DNA from: a virus
Virus record (IMG/VR): IMGVR_UViG_3300005253_001369
Coordinates: 1 to 48,296 of that record
DNA: 48,296 bases
Strand: one strand, 5' to 3'
A program made the position numbers and the translations under genes. Numbering within the stretch: the stretch's first letter is position 1; every line of letters starts with the position of its first letter. Positions 29,308-37,471 of the stretch are shown here, in pieces. The notes under the pieces were generated by a model, which was not told where the DNA came from, did not search any database, and worked only from the letters and a program-made list of their open reading frames with translations.

Positions 29308-29402
29308 AAAATAAAAATCCTGCATAGGTATGATCGCCAAATCACCAGAAATAAATCTGGCCTATGCAGGACTATAAAAATCTCAAATTGTGTTGGCGAT
29401 CA
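29308..29402 (-). ncRNA. Leader-type RNA with interleaved helices and terminator, copy 4 (not next to an HNH gene)
   Basis: Arms on the minus strand: a 29402-29393 (TGATCGCCAA), b 29371-29361, hairpin CCAGA-UUUAUU-UCUGG (29360-29345), a' 29340-29331, b' 29328-29318, then UUUUUAUUUU. Both pairs are perfect (10 and 11 bp). It follows the last structural gene and may end that operon or be an independent small RNA. The promoter upstream is not clear. Confidence 0.72.
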
Positions 29403-29494
29403 CTTTTGTATTAATCTATTTCTTTACTATTGCCCAGTGTTGGTGATCTTAAACGTCTTGGTAACGATTTTACCGGCACTTTAAACCCTCGCTG

Positions 29495-29737
29495 TTATAT
29501 TTTTTTCAAACGACCTATTTCGATTCCGGTCTTGTCGGACAGTTCTTTCAAAATACCGTCGCGCTCTATGGATTGCTGTCGCTCTGCATCTTTTTCAGCA
29601 ACCATGAGTTGACTTTCAAGTTGTTCGTATTCTTGCTTGTCAATCCTTACAAGGCGCCCTGTTTCTTCCTGTTCTTTAGAAATGGCCCTAAGCCCGAAAA
29701 ACCGTTTGTCGCTATCCAGCTTTTTATACAAAAACAT
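29495..29737 (-). CDS. Small coiled-coil protein at the end of the structural operon
   Basis: Start at the ATG at 29737 with TAGGAG upstream; 80 aa. A beta-like start (FLYKKLDSDKRFFGLRAIS) is followed by a long charged helix (EYEQLESQLMVAEKDAERQQ), probably a coiled coil. May be a tail-fibre chaperone or accessory structural protein; not assigned. Confidence 0.55.
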   Translation of the reverse strand: MFLYKKLDSDKRFFGLRAISKEQEETGRLVRIDKQEYEQLESQLMVAEKDAERQQSIERDGILKELSDKTGIEIGRLKKI

Positions 29738-29747
29738 TTTTTTACTC

Positions 29748-30443
29748 CTACACATAAGCGGTCGCCAATACTTCTAAATGTGTATCTGCGTCAGATGCAT
29801 TGGTTGATGTAAATGTTAAAGTCAGTGTTTTTGTTGCTGTGACCCAAGCCCCCGTAGCGCTCACGCTGGCAGTGTCAACTCCATCGTCTCCACCACTACC
29901 CTGTGTTAAATTCGTAACTTCTCCACTTGTGCTGGTAGAATGGAACGAGCCATTGCTGTCATAGACATGATTAGCATTCAGGTTATTTGTCTTGGTATCC
30001 GTTCCGGTTATAATTACAACACAATGGCCGGTTGAAAGTCCTTTTTCACTTGTCGTGTCGTGTCGCTGTACGGAGCTATAATCTATAACAATCTTACTCG
30101 GAACGAAATCAAAAACCAAAGCCATAGTGTCGTTTGTAGCTATGCCAACATCGGACGCTTGAACTACATCATAAAGGGTCGCATTTAGAGCCGGCAATGT
30201 GGTTTGGCCTGTGCCACCCTGATCTACTGGATGAGTTCCAGTAGAAACAAGATTTTTGCCACCATCAGTAAACACCGGTTTGCTCGCAGTTAAAGCAGAT
30301 ATTGTTACGCCACTTGCATTTATTTCATTATGCGTGCCGTCATTATTGTGTTCTACATTAGTCTGCCGATTCAGTGTATCAGACTTAGTGGGATGTCCGT
30401 CCCCGACCATTTCTTCTGTATATAAAACTCTTTGATTTGCCAT
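29748..30443 (-). CDS. Tail fibre-like or virion surface protein
   Basis: 231 aa, Thr/Ser/Asn-rich. GHPTKSDTLNRQTNVEHNN and the block VDQGGTGQTTLPALN are typical of phage fibre and tail-tip proteins. C-terminal part rich in beta strands (TLTLTFTSTNASDADTHLEV). It is the last sizeable gene of the tail module, as expected for a fibre or receptor-contact protein. No enzymatic motif seen. Confidence 0.7.
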   Translation of the reverse strand: MANQRVLYTEEMVGDGHPTKSDTLNRQTNVEHNNDGTHNEINASGVTISALTASKPVFTDGGKNLVSTGTHPVDQGGTGQTTLPALNATLYDVVQASDVGIATNDTMALVFDFVPSKIVIDYSSVQRHDTTSEKGLSTGHCVVIITGTDTKTNNLNANHVYDSNGSFHSTSTSGEVTNLTQGSGGDDGVDTASVSATGAWVTATKTLTLTFTSTNASDADTHLEVLATAYV

Positions 30444-31619
30444 TTAATACTCCGTTAAATCTCTATTTCCTGCACTGTCTTCTAAGTAGACTTGTTGATC
30501 TATTCCTCTAAACCTAATTACATTTTTTACAAAATCTGGTGATACAGATAATATTTTTATTACCTGATTTATTAATGGAGATCCTTCAGTGTCGTATATC
30601 CAATCAAAAGTTCCTGCTATCAAATCCCCAACATCTATTCCCAATCTTTCTAAGGATTCATCTATAAATTCTATTTCCCATATTGGTTTGCCGTACTTGT
30701 TTATTATCGTTGTTTGAACAGTCGTAGCCGAAGCTAAATCTCTGCACCAATGCAATTGATACGGTGTGCTGGGCTCTTGAATTCCATATATACCAGATGA
30801 TGCAGAATTAACATTTCCTGTCCCGTCATCATGTGATCTAAAGTTATTAGAAACATAATCGTAAGAAAAACTTATTGGACATTGGTTTATAAGGCTTTTT
30901 CTTCTTTGTATTCCGTTAATAAATGATATATCTGCTTTTGGTATTATGTCTGCTACTTTTGTTGATGAAGAACCTATTTCTATTTCAAATTTTAGTTTTC
31001 TATCTTCACTAAAAAAAGGTGTGTCTGATGCTAAATAGGCGGAACCCAAAAAGCTTCCGACCATTTTTTGTAAAATATCCCAAATTACCCCATCTTGGCT
31101 TATAACTCCAGCGGCTCTATATCCTTGATCATCAAAAGTATCTGAAGTAATTTGTTTAGAAGTAGTATCATAAGAAAAGGCCAAACCCGAGTTTTTAGAA
31201 GTTAAAAAATCATCTATTATATCTATAATATTTTTCATTTCCGGAGTGGCGCTTGAGTTCAATATACCTCTACCAGAAGCTGTTATAACATTATTTTTTT
31301 GATCGTTATCAAAAGTGATTGTGGCTATATTACCTAAAGATTCGAAATCGTTTGAATGGCTAAAAGTGTAATCTGCTCCATTCATTAAAGAACTACCAGA
31401 AAACACAACCACGTTATTGCCACTACTTGCAGACATTATTTCATGACCAGCATAACAATAAGTGAAAGTGGTTGAACTTATGTTAGGACAAATCCAATTA
31501 CCCGCATTACCATCTTCAAGATTGCCCCACACGAAAGGCAAACGGGCATTAGAATTTAAAGCATTTTGATATTTTCCTGCCCTTGGCAACAAAAATGTAT
31601 CTGAAAACTTGTTTGGCAT
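30444..31619 (-). CDS. Tail-tip structural protein
   Basis: 391 aa, beta-rich with many Ser, Asn and Gly. Sections such as DYTFSHSNDFESLGNIATIT and DVGDLIAGTFDWIYDTEGSP resemble the hub or tail-tip proteins of siphoviruses that follow the tape measure and distal tail genes. Start 1 nt from the previous stop. The exact equivalent (Tal/hub) cannot be assigned by eye. Confidence 0.6.
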   Translation of the reverse strand: MPNKFSDTFLLPRAGKYQNALNSNARLPFVWGNLEDGNAGNWICPNISSTTFTYCYAGHEIMSASSGNNVVVFSGSSLMNGADYTFSHSNDFESLGNIATITFDNDQKNNVITASGRGILNSSATPEMKNIIDIIDDFLTSKNSGLAFSYDTTSKQITSDTFDDQGYRAAGVISQDGVIWDILQKMVGSFLGSAYLASDTPFFSEDRKLKFEIEIGSSSTKVADIIPKADISFINGIQRRKSLINQCPISFSYDYVSNNFRSHDDGTGNVNSASSGIYGIQEPSTPYQLHWCRDLASATTVQTTIINKYGKPIWEIEFIDESLERLGIDVGDLIAGTFDWIYDTEGSPLINQVIKILSVSPDFVKNVIRFRGIDQQVYLEDSAGNRDLTEY

Positions 31620-32122
31620 TAATCTTCTTCAACTCTCAAAGTTAATTTTTTTGAAGAAATAAACACCTCTGTAATAATTCCCACAAGCATTTTCACATGC
31701 TGATAAAAATCTACTCCTTCAAATCCAGTAAATATTCTAAAATCACTTCCGAGAAATGGCTCCTTACCCAATAATTTTGAAAAATAACTATCTTCATTAT
31801 CAAGATCAACAGAAACAGTTTGTCTTTGTTTAGAAGTAAAACCAAATAACAAACCTCGTTTTCTTGGACTTATTGTTCTATCAAATCGACCTAATGAAAG
31901 TAGCTTACTCGATTTATCTATAATATTTATTCCACTACCGGCAGTTATTGTTCCATCAGCAATATATGTTCCATCAGCATAATATGGCCCAGATTCAAAC
32001 TCCTGAGATATGCCTTTAAATGAATAAATACGAAAACCCAACTTTGTGTTTATTAAAATATAAGTTATTGGCTTAAGACCCTTTTTAAGTGCCTTATGAT
32101 AATCTATTTTTACTCTAAACAC
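31619..32122 (-). CDS. Tail-tip protein
   Basis: 167 aa, overlaps the 361-aa gene by 8 nt and the next gene by 1 nt, so it is coupled. Beta-rich (ITYILINTKLGFRIYSFKGI, QRQTVSVDLDNEDSYFSKLL) with an acidic end RVEED. Position between the discoidin-like protein and the 391-aa protein suggests a baseplate or tail-tip part. Confidence 0.6.
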   Translation of the reverse strand: MFRVKIDYHKALKKGLKPITYILINTKLGFRIYSFKGISQEFESGPYYADGTYIADGTITAGSGINIIDKSSKLLSLGRFDRTISPRKRGLLFGFTSKQRQTVSVDLDNEDSYFSKLLGKEPFLGSDFRIFTGFEGVDFYQHVKMLVGIITEVFISSKKLTLRVEED

Positions 32123-33200
32123 TTTTTAAAGTTTCCTCTAAACTTATTTGTATTCCACTTAGGTCTCCATGTTTCAACGTTCTTGGTATTTCTGTAAACC
32201 AAGTCATCCAAAATTTAGTTGTTGAAGATGAGTCTTCCACAAAATACAACGGTTGAAATGTTCCGGTGTTCTTGTCCACGATGCTTGTTAGCATATCCTC
32301 AAATTGGTCTGCGTCTGCATCGGAAACAAACGCATAATCATATTCTAATATTTTCTTTTGATTAAAAAACCTCAAATCTTTTTTACCATACAAATTAGTG
32401 TTGGTTCCGAATATTGTCTGAGTACTTCTGTTTGCCTCTCCTATCCATATTCCTGTCGGCTCGAAATAATCACCAAGAAATAATTCTCCTATTTCTATGT
32501 ATCCGTCCGCATTACCAGAATCGTTTATTTCGACTCTCCAAAAAGGATATGATGCAGCAGAGGTCAGGAAATGAAGTATCTTGGTTACCCCGTAGGTCAC
32601 AGATTCTGACACTTCGGGCATCCCGTCAACCCAATTGCTTTTTGTCGCTCCCGAAAATGTTATGCTTACTCCGGTAGAAAAATTATGGTCGTACAAGACC
32701 AAGCTTGACACCGTATAAGAAGTTCCCAGATTTATGGATATGCTTGATCCAGAGACATCGTCCGAACGGTATCGGGTGTCTCTATCCCAATCAACCATTT
32801 TCTCCGCGTTAAAGAAATTGATTCCTTTAAAATACCACCTATCATTTAGAGCAAAATCATCTCCAGTTCCCGCAGTAAATGCGACAGACACCCCGTTATT
32901 TAAATCTGTTGCTCCTGAAGTGGCAGTTACCCCGGAAGCAACCCAACTTGTGGTTGTCGTGCTCCATTGAAATTTGGCCTGATCAACTTGGGATGCTCCA
33001 CTTTCCCCACTACCTATATCATGTATATCTATCAGATATTCAAGATCCTGGGAACCTGTGAATAAACCGTCCGTTGACATGGATGCAGAGCCGGTTCCAT
33101 CTTTTAGAGCAGTGGTTGCTATCCCTGGCTTGACCGAATCTATCGTCAACGAGTTTCCAGAAGTGATTAGATTGTTATATAGGAATCTTGACTTGCCCAT
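32115..33200 (-). CDS. Tail protein with F5/8-type (discoidin-like) domain
   Basis: 361 aa. Residues about 130-240 (VDWDRDTRYRSDDVSGSSIS, LGTSYTVSSLVLYDHNFSTG, YPFWRVEINDSGNADGYIEI) follow the pattern of galactose-binding/discoidin domains, which in phages help bind host sugars. The C-terminal part (KKDLRFFNQKKILEYDYAFV, GTFQPLYFVEDS) resembles the ring-forming part of distal tail proteins. It comes directly after the tape measure gene (1-nt overlap), the usual place of Dit. Confidence 0.7.
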   Translation of the reverse strand: MGKSRFLYNNLITSGNSLTIDSVKPGIATTALKDGTGSASMSTDGLFTGSQDLEYLIDIHDIGSGESGASQVDQAKFQWSTTTTSWVASGVTATSGATDLNNGVSVAFTAGTGDDFALNDRWYFKGINFFNAEKMVDWDRDTRYRSDDVSGSSISINLGTSYTVSSLVLYDHNFSTGVSITFSGATKSNWVDGMPEVSESVTYGVTKILHFLTSAASYPFWRVEINDSGNADGYIEIGELFLGDYFEPTGIWIGEANRSTQTIFGTNTNLYGKKDLRFFNQKKILEYDYAFVSDADADQFEDMLTSIVDKNTGTFQPLYFVEDSSSTTKFWMTWFTEIPRTLKHGDLSGIQISLEETLKSV

Positions 33201-36148
33201 TAGAATCCCATCTCTGAGAACTTGTGTAAAGAATCGAGAATCTTTACAGTAAAATCATCGAATGTTGCTTGGTCTGCTATTAGAGGACCATCTATTTTTA
33301 CTAATGGGCCGTTGATTGTTAATCCTCTCCCACCTTTATTAATAGCCGCAATTAAAGATCTGTTATCATCTTCGCTAAGAATACGTTCTGTACCGTGTAA
33401 TGTTGCGGGGTATCCTGTTTGTGGGCCAGAAAAAATACCTCCTTCTTTGGCCATAGCCTCCGATCCTCCACCGAAAGAATTTGAAACGTCTCCCGCTCCC
33501 ATAGAGCTGAAGCCCCCGCCGAATCCTCCTTCTCCACCTCCACCGGTTCCTGCAATACCCATCGATTTGTTAAAACTTTTAAAAGCATTCCCACCCATAA
33601 CATTGCCGAAAGCCCCTTCAAAGAAACCCCTGAGAAGTTCATTTTCTCTCATGTTTAAAGCATCGCCTATCCTATCCATAAGTGCAGATCCGAAGATTGC
33701 ACCAACTATTGCTCCGGCAGGGCCGAATGCCGCTCCACTAAGCATACCAAATGCTGTTTGACCAAAATCAGCCCATTTGCCAGACAATCCTAATGCATTC
33801 GGCACAGCATTGGTCAATCCGCCCGTCATAACATTGCCAAGAATCGCCCTGGGATCAGTAACACCTTTTACCAATCTATCGAGTGTGATATTTCCCGCTG
33901 CATAATGACCCAAACCCTCTAATGAGAATAAACCATGAGTCTTCATTGCCCCGGTAGCTAAATCTTTTGCAAACTCTGGATTTTTTCCACCAAATGCCGT
34001 ATCTGCTGAAAAGGTTGGGCCGGTTCCTTCACCTCTTAATACCCGCGCGGTTTCGGCAGGGATAATCATCTCGTCCTTATGCACCATTCCAACTTGATCT
34101 TGCTTAATTTTCCAGGCTCCTGAATCCCACCACCCGAATTGAGCGCCGGCTCTACTGATGGCCCCTACTCCCCATTGCACGGCCATTTCAGCAACACTGC
34201 GGGTTAATGAATCTACCATGCTTTCAAGCATAGAACCAAATAAAGTTGAAATATCTAAAAAATTATCCTTTAACGGGTTAATAAAACTTGCTATCGAGCT
34301 GGAGGCATCGCTTGCAAATTCTCTTGCTGATCTTCTGCCATGATCTGCCCATTCTTTTTGGTCATCCGTGAGTTCTTGAAAACCCATACCAATGCCCCGG
34401 AAAAAATTGCTGAAACTGTCTTCTATATCAGCTCCCATCGAAGCGCCGTCCTGGGCCATGTCAACCATCGAGTCGCCCCAATTTTGAACCATATCGTCAT
34501 TATCGCCTTGTATGGCAAGCATAGAATCGCCATAGGCGACTGACACTTTTTTTGCAGCATCAGTACCATCCTCGGTCATTTTTTTAGCAGCTTTTTTAGC
34601 CGCTTCTATTTTTTCCAATTCAAGGTCGGTAATTCTTTTTGCTTCTTGTTTTTTCAGTCTTACTATTTCTTTACTTAATTTTTTCTGCAAAGCCACATTT
34701 TTTCCGGCAAACTTCTTAAACTCTTTTAAGGTTTTAATATATGCTTCTTTGGATTCCTTGCTAAACCCCTTATTAAAATCTTCGCTGACTTTTGTGACTA
34801 ATCCCTGTTTGCCAAAATAAAATTTCCATGCTACATGAAACTTTTCCTTCAACCATTTCTTGGTGACTCCTAATGGCTCAAGGATATGGGTTTTAAAACT
34901 CTCTGAAAACTTTCCGAAGAAAACTCTTTTTACTTCGGCAAAGGCAAAGGCAAATGCGGCGACTACTTGTCCAACAGCCATAATGACGGAATCAAATTTA
35001 GATAACAGTGTTTGAGAGGTTTCCAAGATTGCTGTCATTATCACGAATCTATTTTTATTTATAAAATCAGCCATTTTTACTACATTATCAGCAAGAAACT
35101 TAAAAACGATTTTGCCCTGATCTTTATAAACAGAAAAGACTGATAATCCCAATTCTTGAATTGCTGACCAAAGTATTTTCCATTGACCTCTAAAGGTATC
35201 CATCATTATAGCATACCTTTTAGAAGTAAGCCCGGCTTCCGTTTGGGAATCTTTCATTGACTGCACGAAAGCATCAAAATCAAGAGTAGATCCCCTGACT
35301 TTTTTACCAAGAGCGGCCATGAATGTTCCAGCCCTACCAAATAAGCCTATGGAATGTTTTAATCCTTCGGCTGTCGCAGGAATTTTATCTGCCACAAACT
35401 GCAATATTTCCCCAAAATCATGTGTTAATGGATTGACATCCGCAAATTCCAAGTTCATGGCTTTTAAAGCTCTTCTAACTCCAGGGCCCTGTTTTATTAA
35501 CGCCTGCATAGCCATTCTGAACTGCATACCAGCCCGGCTACCTTCCAAACCCATGTTGACAAAGAACGCTAAAGCGGTTGTGGTTTCTTCAATAGAAGAC
35601 CCCAATACAGCGCCCATTGCAGAAGCGTTTTTCATACCCTCTCTCAATCTATCAACGGTCAAGAGGGAATTATCTAAGGCAAAAGTAAATGTGTCGGCTA
35701 TTCTTCTTGCACCAGCAGATTCAATTTCAAAAACATTCATTGCAGCAGCAAGGATCTGGGTTGATTGTCCTAAATCAGTTGCATGGGCTCCGGCAAATTC
35801 CAAAGCAATGCCTGTAGTCTTTATTATCTCCTGAGTTTTAAGACCGGTTCTTGCCAAGTTGGTCATGCCCTCTGCCGCTTGAGTAGCGGTAAAGGCAGTA
35901 GTCTTGCCTAACCTTCTGGCCTCTTTTTCAAGGGCAGCAAAATCCTTTCCAGTGGCTCCGGCTATTGCTCCGGCCAACTTTAAGGATTGTTCAAACTTGG
36001 CTCCAATCAAAGCAGAAACAGTTACTACGGCAGTCAAAGCAATAGTTGCCCGCTTGGCCCATTGTTTAACTGACTGACCAGCTTTCCGTAATCCGCTATT
36101 AAACCCAGCGGTGTTAGCACCTATTCTGACTATTAGTTTTTCAGCCAT
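33200..36148 (-). CDS. Tail tape measure protein
   Basis: 982 aa, the largest gene. N-terminus VRIGANTAGFNSGLRKAGQS and the core LGKTTAFTATQAAEGMTNLA ... GVRRALKAMNLEFADV match the phage tape-measure core (TP901/TIGR01760 type). Hydrophobic segments occur near the middle and in the Gly-rich C-terminal third (ANAMP-like repeats, AGAIVGAIFGSALM). Sets tail length: at about 1.5 angstrom per residue a tail of roughly 150 nm is expected (family rule, not measured). Preceded by the frameshifted chaperones, the classic order. Confidence 0.95.
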   Translation of the reverse strand: MAEKLIVRIGANTAGFNSGLRKAGQSVKQWAKRATIALTAVVTVSALIGAKFEQSLKLAGAIAGATGKDFAALEKEARRLGKTTAFTATQAAEGMTNLARTGLKTQEIIKTTGIALEFAGAHATDLGQSTQILAAAMNVFEIESAGARRIADTFTFALDNSLLTVDRLREGMKNASAMGAVLGSSIEETTTALAFFVNMGLEGSRAGMQFRMAMQALIKQGPGVRRALKAMNLEFADVNPLTHDFGEILQFVADKIPATAEGLKHSIGLFGRAGTFMAALGKKVRGSTLDFDAFVQSMKDSQTEAGLTSKRYAIMMDTFRGQWKILWSAIQELGLSVFSVYKDQGKIVFKFLADNVVKMADFINKNRFVIMTAILETSQTLLSKFDSVIMAVGQVVAAFAFAFAEVKRVFFGKFSESFKTHILEPLGVTKKWLKEKFHVAWKFYFGKQGLVTKVSEDFNKGFSKESKEAYIKTLKEFKKFAGKNVALQKKLSKEIVRLKKQEAKRITDLELEKIEAAKKAAKKMTEDGTDAAKKVSVAYGDSMLAIQGDNDDMVQNWGDSMVDMAQDGASMGADIEDSFSNFFRGIGMGFQELTDDQKEWADHGRRSAREFASDASSSIASFINPLKDNFLDISTLFGSMLESMVDSLTRSVAEMAVQWGVGAISRAGAQFGWWDSGAWKIKQDQVGMVHKDEMIIPAETARVLRGEGTGPTFSADTAFGGKNPEFAKDLATGAMKTHGLFSLEGLGHYAAGNITLDRLVKGVTDPRAILGNVMTGGLTNAVPNALGLSGKWADFGQTAFGMLSGAAFGPAGAIVGAIFGSALMDRIGDALNMRENELLRGFFEGAFGNVMGGNAFKSFNKSMGIAGTGGGGEGGFGGGFSSMGAGDVSNSFGGGSEAMAKEGGIFSGPQTGYPATLHGTERILSEDDNRSLIAAINKGGRGLTINGPLVKIDGPLIADQATFDDFTVKILDSLHKFSEMGF

Positions 36149-36394
36149 TTACTTCGTTTCGCTATCCGTTATCTTTGGTTTGTTGCTTCTTCTGATCTGT
36201 TTCTGCAAATAATATTCCCATTTCATCTTCTCCAAATGGGACAGGTTCTCATACTCCTCATGGAGCATACCACCCAAATATTCAGAACATATTTTCATCT
36301 CGAATTCCAACCGGGTCATCTGCTGGAGTTCCTCCCCGGAATGGTTGATGCCCATCGCTATGATAAAAAATGCTTCTGCTCCTCCTCTGTCCAC
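36149..36394 (-). CDS. Tail assembly chaperone, frameshift extension (gpT-like part)
   Basis: The open frame is 81 aa, but it is translated from the -1 shift at 36364-36370, which joins it to the 168-aa gpG-like protein (168-aa stop at 36358). From the shift it reads IIAMGINHSGEELQQMTRLEFEM and ends in a charged helix (KMKWEYYLQKQIRRSNKPK). It is equivalent to the T part of gpGT in lambda and ends directly at the tape measure ATG. Confidence 0.85.
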   Translation of the reverse strand: MDRGGAEAFFIIAMGINHSGEELQQMTRLEFEMKICSEYLGGMLHEEYENLSHLEKMKWEYYLQKQIRRSNKPKITDSETK

Positions 36395-36864
36395 CGGGTG
36401 AGGTTCATTATGTCATCGACTATCTGGGAAAACTGATCTCCTGACATGCCCATCTCTTTCAACGTCTCTATCTTCTGGTCATGATCGGTTATCTCTTTCC
36501 CTTCTTCGTCCTCAAGGATTAGATCCAGCCCCTTCATGACAATAGCTATGCCAAGATCGGACTCATGCTCTTTGACCTCATCCAAATAGCCTTGGTCGGT
36601 GAAATCATGCATCTTGATCCACTCATTCCTGGTATAGCCCATCTCTTTGGCGATGTCGCTGTCCGGAGTCACCTTCATATTTTTTACAGGTGGTTTCGGA
36701 GTCTGCTTGCCGAAGGTGTCCACCAGTTCAGTTATGCCTGTCGATTTGACAGGTATCTCATAACAGATAGGCTTTCCGTCCTCCGTTACTTTTACTTTAC
36801 TAACGCCTTTTGATAAGAATACGTTCTTGCCTTTTGTCAGTTTCTTTAATCTTTTCGATTTCAT
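36358..36864 (-). CDS. Tail assembly chaperone (gpG-like)
   Basis: 168 aa, AAAGGAGAAATTT before the ATG. Basic N-terminus (KSKRLKKLTKGKNVFLSKG), then an alpha-helical acidic part (GIAIVMKGLDLILEDEEGKE, ETLKEMGMSGDQFSQIVDDI) ending RWTEEEQKHFLS. It probably coats the tape measure protein and recruits tail tube subunits. A fraction of ribosomes shift at U UUU UUA near its end and make the longer gpGT-like fusion. Position between tail tube and tape measure is canonical. Confidence 0.85.
   Translation of the reverse strand: MKSKRLKKLTKGKNVFLSKGVSKVKVTEDGKPICYEIPVKSTGITELVDTFGKQTPKPPVKNMKVTPDSDIAKEMGYTRNEWIKMHDFTDQGYLDEVKEHESDLGIAIVMKGLDLILEDEEGKEITDHDQKIETLKEMGMSGDQFSQIVDDIMNLTRWTEEEQKHFLS
36364..36370 (-). 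other. Programmed -1 frameshift site U UUU UUA
   Basis: Codons CAT TTT TTA TCA TAG: the heptamer T TTT TTA is in the correct phase, 3 nt before the zero-frame TAG. After a -1 shift the frame reads ATC ATA GCG ATG into the downstream frame with the usual gpG-gpGT geometry. Confidence 0.85.
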
Positions 36865-36883
36865 CTTTTTAAATTTCTCCTTT

Positions 36884-37456
36884 TTAAATTATTGAAGTAA
36901 AACCAGATGTAAAAGCCGCTATCCTGGTTACGTCTCCATAAACCTGCCCGTTGATAGACATCATCAAGCTATCAGCGGATTCAGTTATGGTCTGCTCGCC
37001 GGGCGTGAAGTATATTTCATTATACTTCAGACCGTAATCGGTGGTTCCGTCCCATAATACTTCAACGTAATAGGCCTGCTTGCCTGAATCTTTGAAATCC
37101 GGCAACGTAATGCTGTCTATTGCCGTCTTTCCTTTACAACTATAAATTTGTGTAGATCCTGCCATAATGGTCACACCAGAAAACCAATCTGATATGATCC
37201 TACTATTTTCGGTATCATTTATTCTACAGCTAAATGTTACCGGAATAGGAGCAAGTCTCGGATCGTCGTTACTCTCTATGTAATGGGAATCCGTACTGAA
37301 ATTGCCTCTATTCATCATTAGTGTTTCATCTGTTCTTGGTCGACTTGTTGGCCCACTAAAATCCATCTCTGTGAAAAGTAGAGATAGGTAATATGAGGTG
37401 CCGCTAAGTCCTTGATCTTGTACGCGAAGTTCCCCGTCTTTGCCAGCAAACAACAT
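36884..37456 (-). CDS. Tail tube protein, paralogue 2
   Basis: 190 aa. Clear paralogue of the 38789-39403 protein: both have EMDFS.PT.RPRTDETLMMNR, then AP.P.TFSCR.NDT, TDYGL.Y..IYFTP, EQTITESADSLM and NGQ.YGDVTRIA. Two paralogous genes before the chaperones suggest two major tail proteins, or a tube and a decoration variant. The HNH gene lies between them, which is a usual place for a free-standing homing enzyme. Confidence 0.75.
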   Translation of the reverse strand: MLFAGKDGELRVQDQGLSGTSYYLSLLFTEMDFSGPTSRPRTDETLMMNRGNFSTDSHYIESNDDPRLAPIPVTFSCRINDTENSRIISDWFSGVTIMAGSTQIYSCKGKTAIDSITLPDFKDSGKQAYYVEVLWDGTTDYGLKYNEIYFTPGEQTITESADSLMMSINGQVYGDVTRIAAFTSGFTSII

Positions 37457-37471
37457 TTTTAATTTCTCCTT

